Positions 8,117 through 16,375 of a DNA stretch of 40,983 bases are shown here, piece after piece (within the stretch, counting starts at the first letter, position 1; the number at the start of each line of letters is the position of its first letter). This DNA is from Planctomycetota bacterium. Lineage in GTDB: Bacteria; Planctomycetota; UBA1135; GCA-002686595. The translations under genes and the position numbers were made by a program. The stretch spans positions 1 through 40,983 of the forward strand of contig JALWOP010000395.1 of assembly GCA_027083445.1 (NCBI GenBank), given 5' to 3'. The notes below the pieces were generated by a model. The model made no database searches. It saw only the letters and a program-made list of their open reading frames with translations, and had not been told where the DNA came from.

Positions 8117-9519
8117 CGGAAGAGGTCGCCTTGGCGGACATCGGCATGGTGGGACTGGGAGTGATGGGGGCGAACCTGGCCCGCAACCTCGCCGACCACG
8201 GGCATGTCGTCGCGGTACACGATCGGGATCGGGAGCGGGTGGAGGCCGTCGCGGGCGAGGGGGAGGCCTTCATGGGGGCTCCGGATCTCGCCGCGCTCGT
8301 CGCCTCCCTCGCCCGGCCTCGGCGCATCGTGATCCTGGTGCCCGCCGGCGAGGCGGTGGACGCGGTGCTGAGCGATCTCGCGCCCCTGCTCGAGCAGGGG
8401 GACATCGTCATCGACGGCGGTAATTCGCGCTGGCGGGAGACCGAGCGCCGGGAGCGCGCCTATGCCGAACGCGGATTGCACCTGGTCGGCATGGGGGTCA
8501 GCGGTGGGGCCGAGGGAGCGCGCCGAGGCCCGGCGCTCATGCCCGGCGGTTCGGTCGAGGCATGGCAGGCCCTGCGTCCCAGTCTCGAGGCGATCGCGGC
8601 CCGAACGGAGGCGGGGCCCTGTGTGACCCACGTCGGCCCGGGGGGCGCGGGCCACTTCGTCAAGATGGTCCACAACGGTATCGAGTATGCGGACATGCAG
8701 CTCATCGCCGAGGTCTATGACCTCCTGCGCCGGGCCTTGGGGTGCTCGGCGAATGAAGCCGCCGATCACTTTGCCGCTTGGAATGACGGCCCCCTGGAAT
8801 CCTTCCTGATCGAGCTCACCGCCCGCATCCTGCGGGTGACCGAGGGGGGCCGGCCCCTGATCGATCAGGTGCTCGACCGGGCCGGTCAGAAGGGAACCGG
8901 ACGCTGGACGGTGATGGAGGCGGTGGAGCGCGGGGTGGCGATACCCACCATCGCCGCAGCCCTCGATGCGCGGGTGCTTTCGAGCCAAAAGGAGGAGCGC
9001 GTCCAGGCCGCCTCGGTTCTGGCCGGCCCCCCCGAGCCGCCTCTCTTCCCGCCGACCAAGGAGCGCTTGGGCGCGCTCGAGCAGGCTCTCCTGGCGGGCA
9101 AGCTCTGCGCCTATGCCCAGGGGCTGGCGCTCATCGGGCGCGCTTCGAGGGAGCAGGACTGGGGGATCGATGCAGCCGAACTGGCGCGCATCTGGGGGGG
9201 CGGCTGCATCATCCGTGCGCGCCTCCTTGGGGAGGTGCGCGCGGCCTACGCCGAGGAGCCGCCGGTGAACCTGCTCCTCGCTCCGGCCATCGCGGAGCAG
9301 ATGCGGGGGGCGCTACCCCACTTGCGACAGGTGGTGGCCGAGGGGGCCGCCCGTGGGCTCCCCCTGCCGGCCCTCTCCGCCAGCCTGGCCTACTACGACG
9401 CCTACCGCAGCCCGGAACTGCCCCAGAACCTGATCCAGGCCCAGCGGGACGCCTTTGGCGGCCATACCTACCAGCGCCGCGACGATCCATCGGGGCCTCC
9501 GGTCCACTCCGCCTGGTGA
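8113..9519 (+). CDS. gnd: NADP-dependent 6-phosphogluconate dehydrogenase, decarboxylating
   Basis: Converts 6-phosphogluconate to ribulose-5-phosphate and CO2 with reduction of NADP+. The 468-residue length is that of the long (dimeric, GndA-type) family rather than the ~300-residue short form. Visible motifs are the Rossmann GLGVMG (14-19), 'DGGNSRW', the substrate-binding 'GVSGGAEGARRGPALMPGG', 'HFVKMVHNGIEYADMQ' with the catalytic Lys, 'KGTGRWTV', and the C-terminal 'GGHTYQRRD' that closes the neighbour's active site in the dimer. The ATG at 8113 overlaps the pgl stop by 4 nt. It is the last gene of the zwf-pgl-gnd operon, and a GC-rich hairpin follows at 9541-9569. Confidence 0.96.
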   Translation: MTEEVALADIGMVGLGVMGANLARNLADHGHVVAVHDRDRERVEAVAGEGEAFMGAPDLAALVASLARPRRIVILVPAGEAVDAVLSDLAPLLEQGDIVIDGGNSRWRETERRERAYAERGLHLVGMGVSGGAEGARRGPALMPGGSVEAWQALRPSLEAIAARTEAGPCVTHVGPGGAGHFVKMVHNGIEYADMQLIAEVYDLLRRALGCSANEAADHFAAWNDGPLESFLIELTARILRVTEGGRPLIDQVLDRAGQKGTGRWTVMEAVERGVAIPTIAAALDARVLSSQKEERVQAASVLAGPPEPPLFPPTKERLGALEQALLAGKLCAYAQGLALIGRASREQDWGIDAAELARIWGGGCIIRARLLGEVRAAYAEEPPVNLLLAPAIAEQMRGALPHLRQVVAEGAARGLPLPALSASLAYYDAYRSPELPQNLIQAQRDAFGGHTYQRRDDPSGPPVHSAW

Positions 9520-9540
9520 TACCGGCTCAGGCGAGAATCC

Positions 9541-9569
9541 GGTCCCACCGGGATGTGGCGGTGGGTACC
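9541..9569 (+). terminator. Hairpin after the zwf-pgl-gnd operon
   Basis: An imperfect GC-rich inverted repeat (GGTCCCACC pairing with GGTGGGTACC across a short loop) begins 22 nt after the gnd stop. It has no T-tract, so it is not a canonical intrinsic terminator, but its position suits an operon end. Confidence 0.3.
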
Positions 9570-9648
9570 AGATTCCGTCCTGACTCGGAAACATCCGCCC
9601 CGGCGCTGCAATCACTCTAGCGAGAGATTCTCAGCCGCCACCACGACC

Positions 9649-12162
9649 GTGACCCACTCCGATGCAGACCTCGCCCAGCTCCTGGAGCGCCATGCCTGGC
9701 TCGACGCCCTGGCCGCGGGCCTGGTTCGCGATGAGGCCAGTGCCGCGGATCTCGTCCAGGCCACCGCACTCGCGGCTCTTCAGCATCGCAGCCGGGGGGG
9801 CAGGATCGGACGCTCCTGGCTCGAAGCGGTCCTGCGACGCCTGGCCGCCTTCCAATACCGCAGTGATGCGAATCGTCGCGCTCGAGAAGAGGAGGCTGCC
9901 AAGCGGGACGGCCTGCCCTCTACCCTCGAGCTGAACCAACGCATCGAGCTGCACCGCCGTCTGGCCCAACTAGTCGATGAGCTCGAGGAGCCGTACCGTT
10001 CCACCGTGCTGCTCTACTACTTCGAGGGACTGTCGGTCAAACGCATCGCCCAGGGACAGGGGGTCCCGCAGGCGACCGTGCGTACCCATCTCTTCCGGGC
10101 CAGGAAACGGCTCAAGAGTACTTTGGAAAGGGAGTTCGGTCGGGACGAATGGTTCCCGCTCCTGCTGCTCTTCCTCACCCGCAGACCGCCGGGGAGTGGG
10201 GTCTCTCCCCAGCCCGCCCTGTCGCGGACGCTCCTCACCGGGGGCCTCGCCGCCGCCTCCCTTCTCACCGTGGGCCTCTTCGTGAACGGGCTTTCAGGGC
10301 GTGGAGGCCGCTCGCGGATCCCCGTTTCGCGCACCGGCGCCCCCGCGGAATCCCCGGCGGGAGCCTTTCCGATCCTGCGGGCTCCCGACCGGGTGGGCGC
10401 GGCCCTGCGGTCCCAACCCGAGGGGACGCAGGGCCACGCAGCCCGTGACACCGATGGGGTCAGCGCGACCTTCCTCGTCGTCGATGCATCGAGCGGGGAG
10501 CCGCTTCCCCGCTACGATCTCGGTCCGGCCGGTTCCTCCGATGAAGCGGGCCGGATCATGCTGCACGCCGGAGAGGCCGGCATCGACCTCCGTCTCCTCG
10601 ACGATGCGCAATGGTGGGAGCGCCAGGGACGGGGACACTGGCTGGAGTCACCTCCAACGATGCACCTGAATCGCCCCCTCTTCGACGCGCCGCCCGAGGA
10701 GCGCAGGATCGCGGTCGTCACCGGCCCCTCCTTCAGGCTGCGCTTCGATCCGGTGCCGCTCGCCGGAGCTACGCCCATGCGGGTCCGACTGACCTCACCG
10801 AAGGTGCCGCTGCAAAATCAGGAGTGGTGGGTGACCGCGACCACCCGTACGCGGTGGGCCGGTGGGGGCACGGCTTGGTTGCGTTTCTTGCCCCTGCCTT
10901 CCGAACTGCTCGCCGCCGGGCCCCCCTGGCGGATGGAGATCACGAGCGCGGACGGACTACAGGGTGCGAGCGTCGAGCTGGATCGAATCGAGGGCCAGGA
11001 GAACGACGTGGCGGTCAGGCTCGAACCGCGCGGTCGCTTGGAGGTCCAAGTCCAAGGGAGCCTCGAGGATGACGGCCTCCTGCGGCTCTATCGCGGCGAA
11101 GAACTCTTGCAGGTCACCTCTCTGCGGACGCCGGCGCAGGATCTTCCGATCCGCTTCGACGGGCTCATGCCGGGGGAGTACCGGCTCCGAACCTCCCTCT
11201 CCCGCTATCGGGATTCCCACGAGGAGGTGACTCTGGTGGGGGGGGAGGTGCGGCCGGTGAGCTTGGCACTGGAAGCCCTGACGGGGCTCTCCACGCTGAG
11301 CGGGACGCTGCACAGGACGGGCGGAAAGCCCAAGTCGCCCACGGCCCTGGTCATGCTGGAGGATCCGCGCCGAGTCGATGGCGTGCGCTGGGCCTACCCG
11401 AACTGGGAGGAGGATGGTGAGGGGGGATACTCGGCTCTCTTTCGCTTCGAGAACGTGCCGCCCGGCGAGTACCGCGTCGAGCCGGTCAGTCCTCGGGAGC
11501 ACGTTACCTGCGAGCCGCCGCGGATGGAGGTGCATCTGCCGGGGCAACCACCGCTGGAGTTCGTGCAGCCCAGGGAGGTGGAGAGGGCGGACCTGCGCTT
11601 CCGCTTCCGCAATCTCGACCTGGCTCGCGGAGAGTTGGCCGTGGTCTATCGCATCGACGGGGGGCCTTGGCGGCGTTTGTACCGCGAGCGCGCGCCGGCG
11701 AAAGACTCCTCGGCGGTGAGCTGGAACCTCTCGATCGGCGGCAGTCTTTGGGCCCGGCTCCGCGAGCCGATCCTGCTCGATCTTGCTGCCGACGCCGAGT
11801 TGGAATGGTACGTCTTGGGCGACGGTGTGGCTCTGGCCGAGGGCTCCAGGCGGGAGATCGTTCACGGCCCCGATGGCGAGGCGATCGAAGTCGAGCTGGA
11901 GAGGGGATGGAGCCTGCGTGTTCGCTGTGCGACCCGTGCCGACCGGCAACGCCGGCCCCTGGAAGGCGTGCGTTTCTTGAGCGCCACGCGGGAGCTGGGA
12001 CGGAGTGACGAACGTGGGTTTGCCTTGATCGGTGGTCCGGGGGCTCCCCCGTCCCTGCGCGTGGAATACCCGGGCCTACACCCAAGCGGCGGGGACTTGG
12101 ACCCGGAGGAGGGTTCCTGGAGGGGCTCCTGCCTGCTGGTTTGGGTGATTCTCGAGCCGTGA
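9649..12162 (+). CDS. ECF-type sigma factor fused through a membrane segment to a large extracytoplasmic region
   Basis: An 837-residue protein (from the GTG at 9649). Residues ~10-80 resemble sigma-70 region 2 ('DEASAADLVQATALAAL', then an Arg-rich helix). Residues ~105-160 are a clear region 4 with a helix-turn-helix ('YYFEGLSVKRIAQGQGVP', 'ATVRTHLFRARKRLK'). A hydrophobic LLLLFL patch (171-176) and a likely transmembrane helix (~194-214) follow. The remaining ~620 residues are beta-rich and contain segments like carboxypeptidase-regulatory/CNA-B-type folds ('FENVPPGEYRVEP', 'FDGLMPGEYRLRT'). The predicted layout is a cytosolic sigma domain, one membrane pass and a sensor-like outer part, which would make a separate anti-sigma factor unnecessary. 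That role is inference. An in-frame ATG at 9553 would add 32 residues. No strong ribosome-binding site is present at either start. Confidence 0.8.
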   Translation: MTHSDADLAQLLERHAWLDALAAGLVRDEASAADLVQATALAALQHRSRGGRIGRSWLEAVLRRLAAFQYRSDANRRAREEEAAKRDGLPSTLELNQRIELHRRLAQLVDELEEPYRSTVLLYYFEGLSVKRIAQGQGVPQATVRTHLFRARKRLKSTLEREFGRDEWFPLLLLFLTRRPPGSGVSPQPALSRTLLTGGLAAASLLTVGLFVNGLSGRGGRSRIPVSRTGAPAESPAGAFPILRAPDRVGAALRSQPEGTQGHAARDTDGVSATFLVVDASSGEPLPRYDLGPAGSSDEAGRIMLHAGEAGIDLRLLDDAQWWERQGRGHWLESPPTMHLNRPLFDAPPEERRIAVVTGPSFRLRFDPVPLAGATPMRVRLTSPKVPLQNQEWWVTATTRTRWAGGGTAWLRFLPLPSELLAAGPPWRMEITSADGLQGASVELDRIEGQENDVAVRLEPRGRLEVQVQGSLEDDGLLRLYRGEELLQVTSLRTPAQDLPIRFDGLMPGEYRLRTSLSRYRDSHEEVTLVGGEVRPVSLALEALTGLSTLSGTLHRTGGKPKSPTALVMLEDPRRVDGVRWAYPNWEEDGEGGYSALFRFENVPPGEYRVEPVSPREHVTCEPPRMEVHLPGQPPLEFVQPREVERADLRFRFRNLDLARGELAVVYRIDGGPWRRLYRERAPAKDSSAVSWNLSIGGSLWARLREPILLDLAADAELEWYVLGDGVALAEGSRREIVHGPDGEAIEVELERGWSLRVRCATRADRQRRPLEGVRFLSATRELGRSDERGFALIGGPGAPPSLRVEYPGLHPSGGDLDPEEGSWRGSCLLVWVILEP

Positions 12163-12289
12163 CACCGCTCCCCGTGCTCGGGCGGTGACTCATCCCCGAT
12201 CTGGCGCGATTCCCACGAAACCCAGGCGGCAGCGGTGCAACTAGAGGGGATGCTTGCCTCGCAAGAGGTCCATTGCCCCTTCCTTTGCC

Positions 12290-13536
12290 ATGCAGTCAGC
12301 CCCCTCACTCCGTCCCCTTCGAGCTACCGTGCTCTCGCGCCGAACACTCCCTTTCTTCTTGCTCCTCGTCTGCGCCGGTTCCTCCGCGGGCCAGTCGGGG
12401 ACGGGTCTGGGGCAGCGCAGCTCCGATCCCTTCACCCTGCAGGCGTTGCTCAAACTGACCTCGAACCAGGTCAGTGTGGGTGGGCACATGGGCTTCAGCA
12501 TCGCCGTCGGCCAGGGGAGGGTCCTGGTCGGCGCACCCATGGATGATGGGGCGGGGACCTGCAGCGGCGCTGCGTTTCTTTTTGACGCTTCCACGGGGCA
12601 GGAGCTGCACGAGTTCATGCCGACCGGATCGAGCGGCTTCGACCTCTACGGGACTTCGGTGGCCGTCGATGGCGATCTCGCCCTGGTCGGTGCTCCCGAT
12701 TCCAGCCTCGACCTGGCTGGAGCGGTGCATCTGCTCGATCTGCGCAACCGGCAGGAGCTCGGGGTCCTGTTCTCGCCCGACGGTGCCCCGGTGGATCTGT
12801 TCGGCGAGGGAGTCGCCTTGTCCGGTCACACGGCGGTTTGCGGGGCTCCCGGACAGGATGGAGCCGCCCCCCAAGGGGGTGCGGCTTACGTCATCGATCT
12901 CCTGACCGGCAGACTCTGCTCAAACTGACCGCCGACGACGCGGAGTTTGATGATGCGCTGGGGACGCGAGTGGCGATATCCGGAGACCTGATCCTGGCTT
13001 CGGCAGTCGGCCAGGACGTCAACGGCTCCTCTTCCGGTGCGGTCTACGTCTTCGATCGCTTCACCGGACAGCAGCTACACAAGTTGACGCCCGACGATGC
13101 GCAGGCCGGGGACCTGTTCGGCCAGAGCATCGCACTCGACGGGGATTTGGCCGTCGTCGGGACGCTCTTCAAGGATGGTGGCGAAGGTGCCGCCTATCTC
13201 TTCAATGCTCGGACCGGCAGGCAGCTCTACCGGCTCGTGCCTCTCACCGGGGACCGGGGCCAGTTCGGGAGTTCGGTCGCGATCGAGGGTAACTCCGTAC
13301 TCGTCGGCGCTCCCTTCGACATCTTTCTGGGGAGCGCAACGACCGGCGCCGCTTTCCTCTTCGATGCGGGAACCGGTCGCCAGGTTGCACGACTCTTGCC
13401 GGCGGACCTGCGCCCCAACAACCTCTTCGGGAGTGCGGTTTCTCTGCAGGGCAACCTGGCTGTCGTCGGAGCGAAGGGGGACGATGAAGTCGGTCCCGCA
13501 TCGGGAGCGGCTTACACCTTCGACCTCGGCTATTGA
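12290..13536 (+). pseudogene. Frameshifted secreted seven-repeat FG-GAP propeller protein
   Basis: Two overlapping frames encode one protein. The first (ATG 12290, or TTG 12254 after GAGGGG) gives a signal peptide (SRRTLPFFLLLVCAGSSAGQ) and FG-GAP repeats 1-3, then stops at 12926-12928. The second frame carries repeats 4-7 and ends at 13536. Each repeat reads 'FGxSVAIxGxxAxVGAP...GAAYVFDxxTGxxLxKL'. Joining the frames at about 12908-12910, where one base appears missing inside the 'TGQxLLKLT' repeat end, restores exactly seven repeats, the number in the three larger paralogues downstream and right for a closed beta-propeller. Repeats 4-7 show no decay, so the lesion is recent or a sequencing error. 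It has no lectin domain. Confidence 0.8.
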
Positions 13537-13655
13537 CGTCCGCGGCGAAGGCGATGAAGGCGATGTGAACGGCGGATTGGTGGCCGATCCGTGATCGCTG
13601 AGCATTTGGGATGAGCAGTTGGGGGCTTCATTGGGGAAGAGAGGCGGACGTGGGC

Positions 13656-13661
13656 TAGAGT
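13656..13661 (+). promoter_or_regulatory. Putative -10 box TAGAGT for the Asp-box gene
   Basis: TAGAGT, preceded by GGC, lies 37 nt before the GTG at 13698 and would give a leader of about 30 nt containing the ribosome-binding site AAAGGA (13686-13691). Confidence 0.4.
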
Positions 13662-13697
13662 TCTTGGCAGTGTCCGCTCACCCCCAAAGGAAACGGC

Positions 13698-16037
13698 GTG
13701 AAGATCCTCTCCCCTAGCGCTCTTTTTCTTGCTGCCCTCTTCGGCGGCTTCGCAATCGGCGACCTCCAGGCCCAGGTATCACTGAGCGGGGCCGGCGGAC
13801 GTTCCCCGGCTTGGACTCGACCGGTGGTCTCCTGGTCGTCCCTCGGTCCGGGCGGCGGCGGTTGGATCTCCTGCATCACGGTCGTGGATGATCCGGGCCA
13901 CACGCTCTACGTCGGTAGCGATGTCGGCGGCATCTACCGCAGCAGCGATGGGGGAGCGACGTGGGAACTCAAGAACCGGGGTCTTGGGATGTACTACATC
14001 CAGGACATCGCCTTCGATCCCCAGGTGAAGAGCACCCTCTACGCGGCGACCCGTGGGGGCCTCTTCAAGTCCGTGGATGGGGGCGACCATTGGGAGGCCA
14101 AGCGCACGGGCTTTCCCCCCTTGGAGGAGTTTTCGTTCAGTGCACCCCTGAGCGACATCGCGGTCGATCCGGTGCACCCGGGCACCCTCTATGTCGGCGT
14201 GGGCGTACCCCGGGCGGGCTACGAGGCGTTTCACGGCTACCACTGGAGCTCCTCGGCTACCAAGGGGGCGATCTTCAAGAGCAGCGATCACGGGGAGAGC
14301 TGGACATTGATCCAGGGCACCGGCATCGATCCGGACGCGATGATCTACTCCCTGGAGGTCGACCCCAGCCAACCCAGTCGCCTCTACGCCGCCACCAGTG
14401 CGGGGATCTACCGCAGTACCGATTCGGGGGCGAGCTGGTCACCGAGCAACACGGGCCTGCCGCAACTCATGGCGATGGCATTGACCCTGGATCCCACGAG
14501 CCCCAGTGTGCTTTACACCACCCTCTGGGCTGAGCCGGGATCAGCCCAGTGGCAAGGTGGGGTCTACAAGAGCACCGATGGCGGCACTAGCTGGGTAGCG
14601 AAGAACAGCGGTCTGGACAAGTCCATCGATCCCGAGGCGGGGCTCACCAGCAACTACCCCGAGCTGCTGGTGGATCCCCAGAATCCGCAGGTCCTCTATG
14701 TGGGCCATACCCCCTGGTGGCCCGAGCCAGGGGTCTACAAGTCGGTGGACGGGGGCGATCATTGGAGCTGGGTGACGCGCTCGGAGCCGCCCAACGTGAA
14801 CATGGACCTGGGTTGGATCGTGGAGCACGGGCCCTTCGAGCGCAGCATGGCCATCGATCCCTTGAGTGGCCAAGTCTACCTGGGGACCTCGACCCATCTC
14901 TTCACCAGCGGGGACGGGGGGGCGACTTGGCAGCAGCTCTACACCGATGCGGTGGGGGGCGGCTACTGGAAGGGACGCGGACTGGAGACCTCGGTCGTGC
15001 AGGATGTCGTCGTCGATCCCAGCGACCCGAGCCGGATCTACGTCGGCTACTGGGATATGGGTTTCTTGAAGAGCATCGACGGTGGGAATTCCTTCAAGCG
15101 CACCTTCGCCGGGATGACCTACGACTCCAACACCTTTTCCATCGTGGTGGATCCGCTGCAACCCGGTCGCATTTGGGCGGCCACCGGGTGGTGGGAGGAG
15201 AACAAGGGGGAGGTCGTGTTGAGTACGGACTTCGGCGAGACCTGGGTCCGCCGCGCCACCGGCCTGCCGGTTGCGCAGGTTTGGTCCCTCGCCCTCGACG
15301 AATTCAGTTCGCCTTCCGCGTGCACCCTCTATGCCACCAGCTATGGTCACGGTGTCTACAAGACCAGCGACGGCGGGCAGAGCTGGAGTGCGGTCAATCA
15401 GGGGCTGGGGGTCGGTCCCAACCGTCAGGCGATCGAGGTGGCGGTCTCCCCGAGCACCCCGGGACTCGTTTTCGCCGGTTTCGAAGCCCTGGACGTGGAG
15501 CACGTGGGGGGAACCGACACCTATCAGGGGGGACTTTTCCGTTCGGCGGACGGTGGTGCCCACTGGGTGCGAGTCGATCGCAGTCTGCCGCAGATGACGG
15601 TCTGGGATATCGCTTTCGATCCAGGGGATCCGCTGGTCGTCTACTCGGCCGTGAGCGGGGCCTACGACCACACCCGGCAGGTCACCTATCCCGGAGGGAT
15701 CTACAAGAGCACCGATGGGGGGCTGCACTGGACGAACAGCAGCACCGGATTCGGTTCCCTGGGCAAGCTGCATGTGGTTTCGGTGGCGGTTTGCCCGACC
15801 CAGAGCAACCTGGTCATGGCGGTGACCACCGACAGCCCCTTCCACGACCGCAGCAGTGGCCGAGGGATTTGGGTGAGCAGCGATGCGGGCGGCCACTGGT
15901 CTCCGGTCAACGGATCTGGGAAAGACGGGGGCCTGGGCATCCTCGACTTCGTGGTGATCGCCTTCGACCCCTCCCACCCGAGGCGGGTCTACGCGGGCAG
16001 TTCGGGCAACGGCCTCTTCCGCGGCCTTTTCCGCTAG
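13698..16037 (+). CDS. Secreted multi-Asp-box (BNR/sortilin-like) beta-propeller protein
   Basis: A 779-residue exported protein with signal peptide MKILSPSALFLAALFGGFAIGDLQAQ. It contains about 13 Asp-box motifs of the form S-x-D-x-G-x-x-W/F, for example 'RSSDGGATW', 'KSVDGGDHW', 'KSTDGGTSW', 'KTSDGGQSW', 'RSADGGAHW' and 'KSTDGGLHW'. Between them run 'VDPxxPxxLYVGxxxxGxYKS' strands, the pattern of BNR/sortilin/GH74-like multi-propellers. GH74 members are xyloglucan hydrolases, but catalytic aspartates cannot be placed by eye, so an enzymatic role is unproven; a binding or adhesion role is equally likely. The GTG at 13698 is supported by AAAGGA 6 nt upstream. No anchor, sorting signal or conserved tail domain is present at the C-terminus, unlike the three paralogues that follow. 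Confidence 0.85.
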   Translation: MKILSPSALFLAALFGGFAIGDLQAQVSLSGAGGRSPAWTRPVVSWSSLGPGGGGWISCITVVDDPGHTLYVGSDVGGIYRSSDGGATWELKNRGLGMYYIQDIAFDPQVKSTLYAATRGGLFKSVDGGDHWEAKRTGFPPLEEFSFSAPLSDIAVDPVHPGTLYVGVGVPRAGYEAFHGYHWSSSATKGAIFKSSDHGESWTLIQGTGIDPDAMIYSLEVDPSQPSRLYAATSAGIYRSTDSGASWSPSNTGLPQLMAMALTLDPTSPSVLYTTLWAEPGSAQWQGGVYKSTDGGTSWVAKNSGLDKSIDPEAGLTSNYPELLVDPQNPQVLYVGHTPWWPEPGVYKSVDGGDHWSWVTRSEPPNVNMDLGWIVEHGPFERSMAIDPLSGQVYLGTSTHLFTSGDGGATWQQLYTDAVGGGYWKGRGLETSVVQDVVVDPSDPSRIYVGYWDMGFLKSIDGGNSFKRTFAGMTYDSNTFSIVVDPLQPGRIWAATGWWEENKGEVVLSTDFGETWVRRATGLPVAQVWSLALDEFSSPSACTLYATSYGHGVYKTSDGGQSWSAVNQGLGVGPNRQAIEVAVSPSTPGLVFAGFEALDVEHVGGTDTYQGGLFRSADGGAHWVRVDRSLPQMTVWDIAFDPGDPLVVYSAVSGAYDHTRQVTYPGGIYKSTDGGLHWTNSSTGFGSLGKLHVVSVAVCPTQSNLVMAVTTDSPFHDRSSGRGIWVSSDAGGHWSPVNGSGKDGGLGILDFVVIAFDPSHPRRVYAGSSGNGLFRGLFR

Positions 16038-16042
16038 TCGTT

Positions 16043-16088
16043 CTCCGGCTGGCCCGGCTCCGCTCGGCCCGGCCGAGGGTCGCCGGAG
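16043..16088 (+). terminator. GC-rich nested inverted repeats after the Asp-box gene
   Basis: CTCCGGC (16043-16049) pairs with GCCGGAG (16082-16088), and the interval holds a second self-complementary stretch (CTCGG...CCGAG). It starts 5 nt after the stop codon at 16037. It could fold strongly in RNA, but there is no T-tract. Confidence 0.35.
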
Positions 16089-16139
16089 CGGAGTTCCCAC
16101 GTGTACCGGCCGAAGGTGTCGGCGGGCCAATACCCCGCT

Positions 16140-16375
16140 GAACGATCGTTCCTCTGGCTCTTTCGGGTCGCTGGGAGGTGTCAGGTGCAGGTGTTGCCCT
16201 GCCCCTAAGGCAAACCGTGTTACCCAGGGTTGGAGGAGTGCTAGGGTGGCCCAAGCTGGCCACAGGCTCGTATTCCGAGTGCTCCTCGATGCTCGCCAGG
16301 ATTCCGCTGGGCTAGCTTCCTGGACCGGGTTCGAGGTGCCGAGTGCCCCTGCAGGGATACAACCCGGAGATCCCC
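16140..16375 (+). promoter_or_regulatory. Control module of lectin-propeller gene 1 (palindrome, extended -10, long leader)
   Basis: Three elements are visible. A perfect 12-bp palindrome GAACGATCGTTC lies at 16140-16151. An extended -10-like TGC-TAGGGT has its hexamer at 16242-16247. A leader of about 122 nt ends in TACAACCCGGAG just before the ATG at 16376. The same elements at nearly the same spacing precede the two paralogues: palindrome to hexamer 102, 100 and 106 nt, and hexamer to ATG 134, 136 and 138 nt. Outside these elements the three upstream regions differ considerably, which supports selection on them. Confidence 0.55.

Noticed and set aside
5880-8411. Long minus-strand open frame (843 codons) opposite zwf and pgl
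   Set aside because: Antisense shadow of high-GC coding sequence; the plus strand encodes unmistakable enzymes with conserved motifs, and the antisense product is Arg/Pro/Ser-rich without recognisable domains.
12900-12930. Programmed ribosomal frameshift in the FG-GAP propeller gene
   Set aside because: No slippery heptamer, downstream pseudoknot or stimulatory ribosome-binding site is visible; a simple one-base loss explains the data better.
13698-16037. Naming the Asp-box protein a xyloglucanase
   Set aside because: Asp boxes are shared by sialidases, sortilins, photosynthesis-assembly factors and GH74; no catalytic pair could be located by eye.
14541-16130. 529-codon minus-strand frame opposite the Asp-box gene
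   Set aside because: The plus strand has a signal peptide and 13 regular Asp boxes; the antisense frame mirrors that periodicity without independent features.
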